This document shows, piece after piece, positions 15,915 to 24,769 of a stretch of 47,463 nt of DNA (positions are counted from its first letter, which is position 1; every line of letters begins with the position of its first letter). Origin of the DNA: an uncultured Eubacteriales bacterium (GTDB lineage: Bacteria; Bacillota; Clostridia; Peptostreptococcales; Anaerovoracaceae); the NCBI GenBank assembly GCA_900542245.1, contig UQMQ01000002.1:1-47463 (forward strand). The letters run 5' to 3'. The position numbers and the translations under genes are program-made. The notes beneath the pieces are model-generated. The model worked only from the letters and a program-made list of their open reading frames with translations, was not told the origin of the DNA and did no database searches.

Positions 15915-17081
15915 ATGCTACAATTTGAAACGAGTATGGAAAAATCGGCAGTCATTAAAGTCATCGGTGTCGGCGGCGGCGGATGCAATGCGGTGAACCG
16001 CATGGTGCAGTCCGAACTCAAGGGCATCGAGTTTATTGCTGCCAATACAGATAGACAAGCCTTGAACAACTGTCTGGCGGAGACTAAGATCCAGATCGGC
16101 GAAAAGCTGACCAGAGGGCTCGGCGCAGGCGCGAACCCGGAGGTCGGACAAAAGGCCGCAGAGGAGAGTCTGGACGAGATCACCTCGCTGCTGGACGGCG
16201 CAGACATGGTATTCATCACCGCAGGCATGGGCGGCGGCACCGGAACGGGCGCAGCGCCGATCATCGCCAAGGCGGCCAAGGACATGGGCATCTTGACGGT
16301 AGGCGTTGTCACCAAGCCATTCTCCTTCGAGGGTCCGCGCAGAAAGAAACAGGCAGAGCTCGGACTCAGCTACCTGCGCAGATATGTGGATTCCCTGGTC
16401 ACTGTTCCCAACGACAAGCTGATGGAGACCTGCGAAAAGAACACGACGGTCAAAGAAGCGTTCCGCATGGCTGACGATGTACTCCGGCAGGGCGTACAGG
16501 GCATTTCCGATATTATTTCGGACGAGGCCTTCATCAATACCGACTTCGCGGACGTCCGTTCCGTCATGACCGACAGCGGCATCGCGCACATGGGTATCGG
16601 CTACGGCAAGGGTGAGAAGAAAGTCACCGACGCAGTGACGACAGCCATCGAAAGTCCGCTGCTGGAGACCACCATCGGCGGCGCGAAGAAAATGCTGCTC
16701 TACATACTCGGCGGCATGAACTTCAGCATGTTCGAAGTCAAGGAGATCACCGATGCGATCCGCGAGAGCGCAGGCGATGCCTGCGATATCATCTTCGGCG
16801 CCAATATCAATGAGTCGCTGGAGGATGAACTGTATGTCACCATCATCGCGACCGGCTTCGACGAGGGTCTGGAGGCGCCGACGGTGCCGGAGGCAAAAAA
16901 GGAACAGGAACAAGCGCCTGCCACGCCAAAAGACGAAGGTCGCGGATTGAACAATTACGATGTCTTTGGCAGGGTAGAAGGACTGGAAGGAAAAGAAGTG
17001 GATCTGCAGGATATCCTCAAGACAGAGGAAGAGGAAAAAGGGACCTCCCGCTTTGTGATCCCCGGTTTCTTGAAAGACTGA
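15915..17081 (+). CDS. ftsZ: Cell division GTPase FtsZ
   Basis: FtsZ polymerises into the cytokinetic ring. The 388-residue protein has the tubulin signature G106-G-G-T-G-T-G112, the GTP-contacting N terminus (VIGVGGGGCNAVNRM), the catalytic T7 loop (NTDFADVRSVM), a linker rich in E, K and Q (about 320-370), and the C-terminal peptide RFVIPGFLKD that binds membrane anchors. No ftsA is present in the cluster, so SepF or an unlinked FtsA would tether the ring. I chose ATG 15915 (SD GGGAGG, 7 bases); an in-frame ATG upstream lacks an SD. It ends at a terminator. Confidence 0.97.
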   Translation: MLQFETSMEKSAVIKVIGVGGGGCNAVNRMVQSELKGIEFIAANTDRQALNNCLAETKIQIGEKLTRGLGAGANPEVGQKAAEESLDEITSLLDGADMVFITAGMGGGTGTGAAPIIAKAAKDMGILTVGVVTKPFSFEGPRRKKQAELGLSYLRRYVDSLVTVPNDKLMETCEKNTTVKEAFRMADDVLRQGVQGISDIISDEAFINTDFADVRSVMTDSGIAHMGIGYGKGEKKVTDAVTTAIESPLLETTIGGAKKMLLYILGGMNFSMFEVKEITDAIRESAGDACDIIFGANINESLEDELYVTIIATGFDEGLEAPTVPEAKKEQEQAPATPKDEGRGLNNYDVFGRVEGLEGKEVDLQDILKTEEEEKGTSRFVIPGFLKD

Positions 17082-17084
17082 CAC

Positions 17085-17107
17085 AAGGCCGGTGCGAACC
17101 GGCTTTT
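17085..17107 (+). terminator. Rho-independent terminator after ftsZ
   Basis: GCCGGT pairs with ACCGGC around a GCGA tetraloop, extended by A-T pairs into a TTTT tract. It closes the dcw transcription unit 4 bases after the ftsZ stop. Confidence 0.85.
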
Positions 17108-17140
17108 GTATTAGATTTGTATGATAAGAGGAAGTCATCC

Positions 17141-17914
17141 ATGCGTGAGATCAGATCAAAGGACAACAAAATATGGAAACGCTGCGAGCAGCTGACGATG
17201 CGCAAGTATCGCGACCGGTCCGGGCTGTATCTGATCGAGGGCGAAAATCTGCTCGATGAGGCGATCAGGAATCATGTGCGGATCGAAACGGTGCTGGTTC
17301 GCGAGGACTGCCAAAAGGCGCTGCCGCCGGAGGCGGCGAACAAGGCTTTCCTGCTGGACGCCAGGCTGTTCGATAAGCTGGCGCAGACGGTCACCAGTCA
17401 GGGCATTCTGGCAGTGGTCGCAAAAGCGGAAGTACGCAAGGAAGACTTTATCGGGCTGCCGGGGAGCAATTTTATCGTGCTCGACAGGCTGCAGGATCCG
17501 GGCAATATCGGGACGATCCTGCGGACGGCGGACGCGGCGGGCTATCGGCTGGCGATCCTAATGAAGGGGACGGCAGATGTCTATGCCCCGAAAGTGGTAA
17601 GGGCGGCGACCGGTTCACTCTTTAGAATGCCGGTTGTATCCATGGCCTCCACAGAAGAGCTGGTGGAGTTTACCAGGGCAGCCGGCAAGAAACTCACAGC
17701 AACCTGCCTCGACGCGCAGCGCTGCTATTACGATGAGGACCTGACGCACGACATCGCGCTTGTCATCGGCAACGAAGGAAGCGGCGTCGCGCCCGCACTC
17801 ATCGAAAGCTCAGAACTCAGGATCAAAATACCCATGCAGGGCAATATCGAATCGCTGAACGCCGCAGTGGCGGCAGGCGTGCTGATGTATGAGGCTATGC
17901 GGGGGAAACGATGA
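17141..17914 (+). CDS. TrmH/SpoU-family RNA 2'-O-ribose methyltransferase
   Basis: The family methylates ribose 2'-OH groups in rRNA or tRNA with SAM, using a trefoil-knot SPOUT fold. The 257-residue protein has an N-terminal substrate-binding domain (about 1-105) and the three SPOUT motifs: N122-IGTILRTA, VIGNEGSGV and IPMQGNIESLNAAVA. The position directly before pheST matches B. subtilis ysgA, so it is probably the same ortholog group; the exact target nucleotide is not deducible. I chose ATG 17141 with the SD AAGAGGAAG; an upstream TTG at 17117 has none. It starts only 34 bp after a strong terminator, with no clear promoter between. Confidence 0.88.
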   Translation: MREIRSKDNKIWKRCEQLTMRKYRDRSGLYLIEGENLLDEAIRNHVRIETVLVREDCQKALPPEAANKAFLLDARLFDKLAQTVTSQGILAVVAKAEVRKEDFIGLPGSNFIVLDRLQDPGNIGTILRTADAAGYRLAILMKGTADVYAPKVVRAATGSLFRMPVVSMASTEELVEFTRAAGKKLTATCLDAQRCYYDEDLTHDIALVIGNEGSGVAPALIESSELRIKIPMQGNIESLNAAVAAGVLMYEAMRGKR

Positions 17915-17967
17915 ACGACGATCCGAAATGAAGATAGAATCCAAAAGAGAACGAAAGGTTTAGAAAG

Positions 17968-18990
17968 ATGCAGGAAAGATTATCACAGATATTAGAAGAT
18001 GCAAAAAAACAACTGAATGAAGTGTCTTCCATGCAGGACGCAGAGGACATCAGAATCAAGGTGCTGGGCAAAAAGGGCCAGCTGACGGAGATCTTGCGCT
18101 CCATGGGCGGTCTGGCACCGGAGGAGAGAAAAGAGCTCGGCATGGCGGCCAACAAGGTGCGCGCAGACATCGAAAGTCTTCTGGATGAGACATTTTCCCA
18201 GTTGAAGGAAAAGGCAAAAGAGGCGAAGTTCAAGGCGGAGAAGATTGACGTGACCGAACCGGGCAAGCCGTTCCATGTCGGCACGAAGCACCCGCTGACG
18301 ATCACCATCGAAGAGATCGCACGCGTGTTCAAGTCGATGGGATTTTCGCTCTCTGAGGGTCCGGAGGTGGAGACCGTATTCAACAACTTCGATGCGCTGA
18401 ACGCAGGACCGAACCACCCGGCCAGAGACTGGACCGACACCTTCTATATCAACGATGATATTCTGCTGCGGACGCAGACCTCTCCGGTACAGGTCCGGAC
18501 GCTGCTCAAGCAGAAGCCGCCGATCCGTGTATTCGCACCGGGCAGATGCTTCCGCTGTGATACGCCGGATGCGACGCACTCTCCGATGTTCCATCAGGTA
18601 GAGGGTCTGGTCGTGGACGAGGGTATCACGATGGCGGACCTCAAGGGCGTACTGGACAGCTTCGCGAAGCAGATGTTCGGTTCCGAGGTCAGGACCAAGT
18701 TCCGTCCGCACCACTTCCCGTTTACAGAGCCGTCCGCAGAGATGGACGTTTCCTGCTTTAAGTGCGGCGGCAAGGGCTGCAGAGTCTGCAAGGGCTCCGG
18801 CTGGATCGAGATCCTCGGCTGCGGCATGGTGCACCCGAACGTGCTCAAGGTCGGCGGCGTCGACACCGAGAAATATACCGGATTTGCGTTCGGTATGGGT
18901 GTGGAACGTATCGCAATGCTGAAGTACGGTATCGACGATATCCGACTTCTGTATGAAAACGACATGAGATTCATCGAGCAGTTCAAATAA
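17968..18990 (+). CDS. pheS: Phenylalanine-tRNA ligase alpha subunit
   Basis: PheS is the catalytic subunit of the alpha2beta2 enzyme that charges tRNA-Phe. The 340-residue protein has the N-terminal coiled coil (about 1-90) that contacts tRNA and the class II catalytic core: motif 2 (FRCDTPDATHSPMFHQVEGL) and motif 3 (GFAFGMGVERIAMLKYGI). It is followed after 17 bp by pheT. Many Firmicutes control pheST with a T-box leader, but the 53-bp upstream gap is too short for one, and none is seen before the methyltransferase gene either. Confidence 0.97.
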   Translation: MQERLSQILEDAKKQLNEVSSMQDAEDIRIKVLGKKGQLTEILRSMGGLAPEERKELGMAANKVRADIESLLDETFSQLKEKAKEAKFKAEKIDVTEPGKPFHVGTKHPLTITIEEIARVFKSMGFSLSEGPEVETVFNNFDALNAGPNHPARDWTDTFYINDDILLRTQTSPVQVRTLLKQKPPIRVFAPGRCFRCDTPDATHSPMFHQVEGLVVDEGITMADLKGVLDSFAKQMFGSEVRTKFRPHHFPFTEPSAEMDVSCFKCGGKGCRVCKGSGWIEILGCGMVHPNVLKVGGVDTEKYTGFAFGMGVERIAMLKYGIDDIRLLYENDMRFIEQFK

Positions 18991-19007
18991 CGGGAGGATA
19001 AATAGAT

Positions 19008-21470
19008 ATGATAGTTTCATTAGAATGGTTAAAAGATTATACAGATGTGCATGTCAGCCCGGAGGAATTCTGTGAGCGCATGATCATGTCCGGTTCCAAT
19101 TTAGAAACGATGGAGCTGGTCGGCACAGATATGAAAGATGTCGTGGTCGGCAAGATCGTCAAGATCACGCCGCACCCGGATGCAGATAAATTAGTTGTTT
19201 GTCAGGTCGATATCGGCAAGGACGCGCCGATCCAGATCGTTACCGGTGCGCCGAACGTGTTTGAAGGTGCATATGTGCCGGTCGCGCTGGACGGCAGCCG
19301 GATTCCGGGACCGATACACGGTCAGCCGAAGCAGGAGGGCGGCACCCTCATCACCAAGGGCAGCCTCAGAGGCGTGGAATCCGACGGCATGCTCTGCTCG
19401 TTCGGCGAGCTGGGCTTTGAGGACAAGGTCGTGCCGATCAATCAGAGAGAGGGCATCTGGATCCTCGAAAAGGAATATCCGCTCGGCAGCGACTTTGCGG
19501 AAACGATGGAGCTCAAGGATGCCATCATCGACTTTGAAATCACCCCGAACAGACCGGACTGCCTGTCCATGATCGGTATGGCAAGAGAAGCTGCCGCGAC
19601 CTTTGGCACGAAGCTGCGTTATCCGCAGACCTCCTGCAAGCAGGAGGAGGGATACGCGAAAGACTATATCCAGGTTGAAGTCAAGTCCCCGCTCTGCAGA
19701 AGATATGTTGCCAGAGTCGTCAAGGACGTCAAGGTGGAGGATTCCCCATGGTGGCTGCAGAGAAGATTGATCCACGCGGGGATGCGGCCGATCAACAATA
19801 TCGTCGACATCACCAACTTCGTCATGCTCGAATACGGGCAGCCGCTGCACGCCTTTGACATTGAAAGTCTCGCGGGCAGGAGGATCATCGTCGATACCGC
19901 GCGTGACGGCGAAAAATTCGTGACCCTCGACGGTACCGAAAGAACCTTGGATGATGCAATGCTGATGATCCATGATGCCGAGAAGCCGGTCGCGGTTGCC
20001 GGCGTGATGGGCGGTCTCAACTCCGAGATTGAACCGGCAACAAAGACGATCGTGATTGAATCCGCGAACTTCGCCGCAAACAGCGTCAGAACCACCTCGA
20101 AAAGACTGGTGCTGCGGACCGAGGCTTCCGGACGGTATGAAAAGGGCATCGACCCGAACCTCTGCGAAAGAGCGGCGGACAGAGTCTGCGAACTGATCGA
20201 GCTGATTGGCGCAGGTACGGTCGTCGGCGGCAGCGTGGATGTTTATCCGGAGGTCGCAGAGCCAAAGACGGTACACGCCAGAGTTTCCCGTATCAACCAT
20301 GTGCTGGGCATCACGCTTTCGAGAAACCAGATGGTGGACTACCTCGAAAGTCTGGAAATGATCGTCAAGGGTGACGGCGACGATCTGTATGTGACCGCGC
20401 CGACCGTCAGACAGGACATTGAAATCGAAGAAGACATCGTAGAAGAGGTCGCAAGACTTTACGGCTATAACAATTTGCCGGTGACCATTCCGAAAGGAAA
20501 CAACGAGGCAAGTCAGTCCTACGAAAGAGATATTAAGGATCTGGCAAGAGATACGCTCTGCGCGCTCGGTGCCAACGAGATCCAGACCTATTCCTTTGTC
20601 AGCCCGAAGGGCGTGGACAATGTACGGATCGCAGAGGACTCCTGGGAAAGAGGCTTCGTCAAGATTCTCAATCCGCTCGGCGAGGATACTTCCGTTATGA
20701 GAACCATCCTCACACCGGAGATGCTCGAAGTCATGGGCAGAAACTATGCGAGAAACCGCGAGGCAATGCGGGCGTTCGAGATCGGCAATACCTTCATGGC
20801 AAATATGATCGACGCGCACCAGCTGCCGTTTGAAAGCGACAATCTGTCTATCGGTATCTATGGCGGCGGTGATGATTTCTTCACCCTCAAGGGCATGATC
20901 GTCGAACTGCTCAGCAAGCTGGGCATCCGCGACCTGACCTTTGTGCCGGAGACCGCATACGGCGTTTACCATCCGGGCAGATGCGCAAGAATCGTCGCAA
21001 GGCATATGGCGGATCTGGAGAACGGTCCGCAGGAGGAAGAAGTGGAACTGGGCATCATGGGCGAGGTACACCCGGATGTTGCCGAAAAATACGGCATCGG
21101 CGTACGCGCTTATACGGCGGAGCTGTTCTTTGCCACTGTGACCGAGCTTTCCGATACAACCAAGGCTTATCATCCGCTGCCGAAATATCCGGCGATGTCC
21201 AGAGATATCGCGCTGGTGGTAGACGAAGATATGACGATCGGTGAGATCGAGGACGTGATCAGGCATGCGGGCGCGGAGATTCTCAGAGAAGTCAAGCTCT
21301 TTGACATCTATCGCGGCATCCAGGTCGGTTCGGGTAAGAAGAGCGTTGCTTTTGCGCTGACCTATCGAAATAATGACAGAACACTGACGGACGAGGACGT
21401 ACAGGCTGCACACAGCAAGGTGCTGGCAGATCTCAAGGATAAGCTCAACATCAATCTGAGAGAAATGTAG
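19008..21470 (+). CDS. pheT: Phenylalanine-tRNA ligase beta subunit
   Basis: PheT is the tRNA-binding and editing subunit of phenylalanyl-tRNA synthetase. The 820-residue protein has the full domain set: the N-terminal EMAP/OB tRNA-binding domain (about 40-150), the B3/B4 editing domain (about 205-380), B5 (about 410-480), the catalytic-like core, and the C-terminal anticodon-binding FDX-ACB domain (about 727-820, beginning HPLPKYPAMSRDIALVV). The SD GGGAGGA precedes ATG 19008. It forms one unit with pheS and zapA. Confidence 0.97.
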   Translation: MIVSLEWLKDYTDVHVSPEEFCERMIMSGSNLETMELVGTDMKDVVVGKIVKITPHPDADKLVVCQVDIGKDAPIQIVTGAPNVFEGAYVPVALDGSRIPGPIHGQPKQEGGTLITKGSLRGVESDGMLCSFGELGFEDKVVPINQREGIWILEKEYPLGSDFAETMELKDAIIDFEITPNRPDCLSMIGMAREAAATFGTKLRYPQTSCKQEEGYAKDYIQVEVKSPLCRRYVARVVKDVKVEDSPWWLQRRLIHAGMRPINNIVDITNFVMLEYGQPLHAFDIESLAGRRIIVDTARDGEKFVTLDGTERTLDDAMLMIHDAEKPVAVAGVMGGLNSEIEPATKTIVIESANFAANSVRTTSKRLVLRTEASGRYEKGIDPNLCERAADRVCELIELIGAGTVVGGSVDVYPEVAEPKTVHARVSRINHVLGITLSRNQMVDYLESLEMIVKGDGDDLYVTAPTVRQDIEIEEDIVEEVARLYGYNNLPVTIPKGNNEASQSYERDIKDLARDTLCALGANEIQTYSFVSPKGVDNVRIAEDSWERGFVKILNPLGEDTSVMRTILTPEMLEVMGRNYARNREAMRAFEIGNTFMANMIDAHQLPFESDNLSIGIYGGGDDFFTLKGMIVELLSKLGIRDLTFVPETAYGVYHPGRCARIVARHMADLENGPQEEEVELGIMGEVHPDVAEKYGIGVRAYTAELFFATVTELSDTTKAYHPLPKYPAMSRDIALVVDEDMTIGEIEDVIRHAGAEILREVKLFDIYRGIQVGSGKKSVAFALTYRNNDRTLTDEDVQAAHSKVLADLKDKLNINLREM

Positions 21471-21486
21471 ATCAGAGGGAAACGCA

Positions 21487-21957
21487 ATGGAAGACAATCG
21501 AGTCAAAGTCAGAATATACGGTCAGGATTACATCATTTCCGGGGAACGCGATGAAGAGACCATTCGTGAGATCGCAGACTATGTAGACAGCAGCATCCGG
21601 GAAGTCAGCAAGTATTTTTCGGGGAATGTCCAAGGTTCTCTGGCTGTTCTGGCTGCAGTCAATATCACTGACGAACTCTTTGAGACCCGCGAAAAGATCG
21701 CTGCGCTGACTGCGGCGAAGGAACAAGCCAATGAGGATGCGCAGCATTACCTCAAAATGTGGGATGAGGCGAAAAAGAGCTTCATGCAGTATAAAGACGA
21801 GGCAGCCGCTGCTGCCGTCGAAAAGCAGAAGTGCGAAGAGAAATATCGCCTGCTGGAGGAAAAATGCAGCGAATTTGAAAGCTCGTTCTTTGATATTCAG
21901 ATGGAAAATATCCGTCTGAAGAGCGAACTGGAAAAGAGCAGGAAACAAGATGAATAA
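21487..21957 (+). CDS. zapA: Cell division protein ZapA, long form
   Basis: ZapA binds FtsZ filaments and promotes their bundling. Residues 1-60 match the ZapA head domain (VKVRIYGQDYIISGERDEE, then IREIADYVDSSI). Residues about 60-150 are charged, heptad-rich coiled coil. The 156-residue length is well above the 85 residues of B. subtilis ZapA because of this longer coil. The gene lies 17 bp after pheT and overlaps mutS2 by 8 bp, as in other Firmicutes (pheT-zapA-mutS2). Confidence 0.9.
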   Translation: MEDNRVKVRIYGQDYIISGERDEETIREIADYVDSSIREVSKYFSGNVQGSLAVLAAVNITDELFETREKIAALTAAKEQANEDAQHYLKMWDEAKKSFMQYKDEAAAAAVEKQKCEEKYRLLEEKCSEFESSFFDIQMENIRLKSELEKSRKQDE

Positions 21958-24325
21958 AAAAGCACTTGCAGTTTTAGAATATGACAAGATCATAAACATG
22001 CTGCGGGACTGCGCGGGTTCGGAGATGGCAAAGGCACGCATCGCGATGTTCCGTCCGTCTTCCGACCCGTATCAGATAAAGGAGAGACTGGCGGAGACGA
22101 CGGAGGCTGTGGCGGTGATCACAGCCAAGGGTGCGCTGCCGGTTGGGCAGATCTACGACATCGAAAACGCGCTGCACTTTGCCCGCAAGGGCGGCAGCCT
22201 GACGATGAGGCAGCTGTTGCAGGCCCTATATAATATGAAGGTGACCGGCGAGATCGTCAGTTTCCTGCGCAGTGATCTGCCGGAGCTGCCGATTTTGGAC
22301 GGCATGCGTGGGGTACTGGTGCCGTTCCCGCGGCTTGCGGACCGCATCGACCGCTGCATCCTATCGGAGGATGAGATGGCGGACAGCGCATCGCCGGAGC
22401 TCAAGGATATCCGCAGAAGCATCGTGCGGCAGAACGAAGCGATCCGCAATCGGCTGAATCAGATTTTGAACAATCGGGACAACCAGACGTATCTGCAGGA
22501 CAGCCTTGTGACGATGCGCGGCGGCAGATATGTCGTTCCTCTAAAAGCCGAACACCGCGCCAAGATGCCGGGCATCGTTCACGATCAGTCTGCAAGCGGC
22601 GCAACGATTTTCGTAGAGCCGCAGGTGATCGTTGATTTGAACAACGAGCTGCGGGAGCTGGAGCTGGCGGAGCGCGCGGAGATCGACCGTATTCTGGCAG
22701 AGCTTTCCTCCAATGTGGCGGAGCATTTTCATGAACTGATGAATAATCAGAAGCTGCTCATCGCCATGGATGTGATGTTTGCCAAGGGGAAACTCTCTTG
22801 TCAGATGCAGGCGGAGGCGCCGCAGATGAATACGGACGGGGTGCTGGACCTCAAACAGGCAAAACATCCGCTGCTGGACCGGAAAAAAGCCGTACCGATC
22901 AATGTCGCGGTCGGCAGAGATTACCGGACGCTCGTCATCACCGGACCGAATACCGGCGGCAAGACGGTCACACTCAAGACCATCGGTCTGCTTGCGCTGA
23001 TGGCGCAGAGCGGTCTGCATATTCCGGCGGCGAGTACGAGCTTGATGCCGATTTTCCGCAATATTTTCGCGGATATTGGCGATGAGCAGAGCATCGAGCA
23101 GAGCCTCAGTACGTTCTCCTCGCACATGCGCAATACTGTAGAACTGGTGGAGAAAGCGCGCAAGGATACGCTGGTGCTGCTGGATGAGCTGGGTGCGGGC
23201 ACCGACCCGACCGAGGGCGCTGCGCTGGCCATCGCGATTTTAGAGCGGCTATCGTCGCAGGGTGCGATGACGGTAGCGACGACCCACTACAATGAACTCA
23301 AAAAATACGCGCTTTCCACGCCGGGCGTGGAGAACGCTTCCATGGAATTCAACGTCGAAACACTCAGTCCGACCTATCGCCTGTTCATCGGTGTACCGGG
23401 CAAATCCAATGCCTTTGAGATTTCCCGCAAGCTGGGCTTGCCGGAGGGCATCATCGACCGCGCCGGACAGCTTTTGGAACGCGGCGATATCGCCTTTGAA
23501 GATGTGCTGAGCGCCATCGAGAAGGATAAACAGAAGGCAGAGGCGGAACGCGACGAGGCGGCTGCCATCAGTCTCGCGATGAAGCAACAGCAGGAGGCGC
23601 TCGCCAGACGTGAAGCGGTGCTCGCAAAGAAAGAAAAAGAGCTTCTGGCGGCGGCCAGAGAGGAGGCGCGCGCCATCGTGCGCGAGGCGAAGGACACCGC
23701 GGCAGAGGTACAAAAAGAACTGCGGGCGCTTGCCAAGGAGCCGAGTCTCGGCGAACGTACCAAGCGGCTGGAACACAGCAAGCGCAAATTGCGTGAGAGT
23801 GAAAACAAATATGCGGTCGCACCGGAAAAGCTCGTCAACTACGACCCGGTGCTCCCGGAAGAGCTCAAGGTCGGCGATCGCGTCAAGCTGCTGACGCTCG
23901 ATCAGAACGGCGAGGTGCTGACGCTGCCGGACGCCAGGGGCGATCTGATGGTCAGCGTAGGCATCATGAAGATCAATGCCAATGTGCAGGATCTGATGCT
24001 GATCCGCGACGGCGGCAAACAGAAAAAACCGCCGCGCTCTGCGAAATACGGCAGTCTGTACCGCAGCAAGGCGCAGAACATCTCGTCCTCGGTCAATGTA
24101 CAGGGCAAGACGCTGGACGAGGCGATCATGGACGTCGATAAATACTTGGACGACGCCTACATGGCAGGTCTCCGGGAGGTCACCGTCATTCATGGACTCG
24201 GCACCGGCGTACTGCGTACCGGGCTCAGACAGGCGTTCCGCAGACATAAGCATGTGGATACGTTCCGCAAGGGTGCATATAATGAGGGCGGAGACGGTGT
24301 GACCATCGTTTCGCTGAAGGAGTAA
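21950..24325 (+). CDS. mutS2: MutS2 ATPase with Smr domain
   Basis: MutS2 is a MutS-family ATPase. In B. subtilis it acts on collided ribosomes and has been linked to suppression of recombination. The 791-residue protein has the MutS core and clamp helices (about 1-310), the ATPase with Walker A G332-P-N-T-G-G-K-T339 and Walker B VLLDELGAGTDP, a long coiled coil (about 520-620) and a C-terminal Smr domain (about 715-791). In the Smr domain the usual LDLRG reads VNVQG and HGKGTG reads HGLGTG, so nuclease activity is uncertain. There is no mismatch-recognition domain, as expected. It overlaps zapA. Confidence 0.95.
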   Translation: MNKKALAVLEYDKIINMLRDCAGSEMAKARIAMFRPSSDPYQIKERLAETTEAVAVITAKGALPVGQIYDIENALHFARKGGSLTMRQLLQALYNMKVTGEIVSFLRSDLPELPILDGMRGVLVPFPRLADRIDRCILSEDEMADSASPELKDIRRSIVRQNEAIRNRLNQILNNRDNQTYLQDSLVTMRGGRYVVPLKAEHRAKMPGIVHDQSASGATIFVEPQVIVDLNNELRELELAERAEIDRILAELSSNVAEHFHELMNNQKLLIAMDVMFAKGKLSCQMQAEAPQMNTDGVLDLKQAKHPLLDRKKAVPINVAVGRDYRTLVITGPNTGGKTVTLKTIGLLALMAQSGLHIPAASTSLMPIFRNIFADIGDEQSIEQSLSTFSSHMRNTVELVEKARKDTLVLLDELGAGTDPTEGAALAIAILERLSSQGAMTVATTHYNELKKYALSTPGVENASMEFNVETLSPTYRLFIGVPGKSNAFEISRKLGLPEGIIDRAGQLLERGDIAFEDVLSAIEKDKQKAEAERDEAAAISLAMKQQQEALARREAVLAKKEKELLAAAREEARAIVREAKDTAAEVQKELRALAKEPSLGERTKRLEHSKRKLRESENKYAVAPEKLVNYDPVLPEELKVGDRVKLLTLDQNGEVLTLPDARGDLMVSVGIMKINANVQDLMLIRDGGKQKKPPRSAKYGSLYRSKAQNISSSVNVQGKTLDEAIMDVDKYLDDAYMAGLREVTVIHGLGTGVLRTGLRQAFRRHKHVDTFRKGAYNEGGDGVTIVSLKE

Positions 24326-24328
24326 CAG

Positions 24329-24769
24329 ATGTATATTATCAGCGGATGCCTATTGGGGCATAATTGCAAATATAACGGCGGCAGTAACCGCTGTGAAGCG
24401 GTCTTGGAATTTTGCCGGACGCATAAATATGTAACCGTTTGTCCCGAAAGTGCGGCACAGCTGCCGAAACCACGCCCGCCTGCAGAGCGGGTCGGCGACC
24501 GGATCATTGACCGGGAGGGCAAGGACCTGACCGATGCATTCCGCAAGGGTGCAGAGGTGTCCTGGCAAATCTGCACGAAAGCAGCGGAGCTTGCGGGAGA
24601 GCCGCTTGAGGGTGCGATTCTCAAAGCGAACAGCCCGTCCTGCGGTTTCGGCAAAATCTATGACGGCACCTTCAGCGGCAGCCTGACGGATGGGAACGGT
24701 GTATTCGCGGCGCTGCTGGATAGACACAGGATCGAAGTGATGACAGAAAAGGAGAAAATCGAATGGTAA
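24329..24769 (+). CDS. DUF523 family protein
   Basis: The function of this family is not established. The 146-residue protein has the family hallmarks: the N terminus SGCLLGHNCKYNGGSNRC, CPE near residue 38, and KANSPSCGFGKIYDGTF near residue 95. The conserved cysteines (positions 7, 12, 22, 38 and 103 approximately) suggest a metal or Fe-S site. It starts 3 bp after mutS2 and overlaps argS by 7 bp, so it is co-transcribed with both. No membrane segment or signal peptide is present. Confidence 0.85.
   Translation: MYIISGCLLGHNCKYNGGSNRCEAVLEFCRTHKYVTVCPESAAQLPKPRPPAERVGDRIIDREGKDLTDAFRKGAEVSWQICTKAAELAGEPLEGAILKANSPSCGFGKIYDGTFSGSLTDGNGVFAALLDRHRIEVMTEKEKIEW

Noticed and set aside
17082..17967. 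T-box leader expected before pheST
   Set aside because: The available gaps (17108-17140 and 17915-17967) are too short and contain no T-box sequence or antiterminator.
19191..21506. 771-codon - strand frame opposite pheT
   Set aside because: It mirrors pheT and shows no recognisable family; it is a shadow frame.
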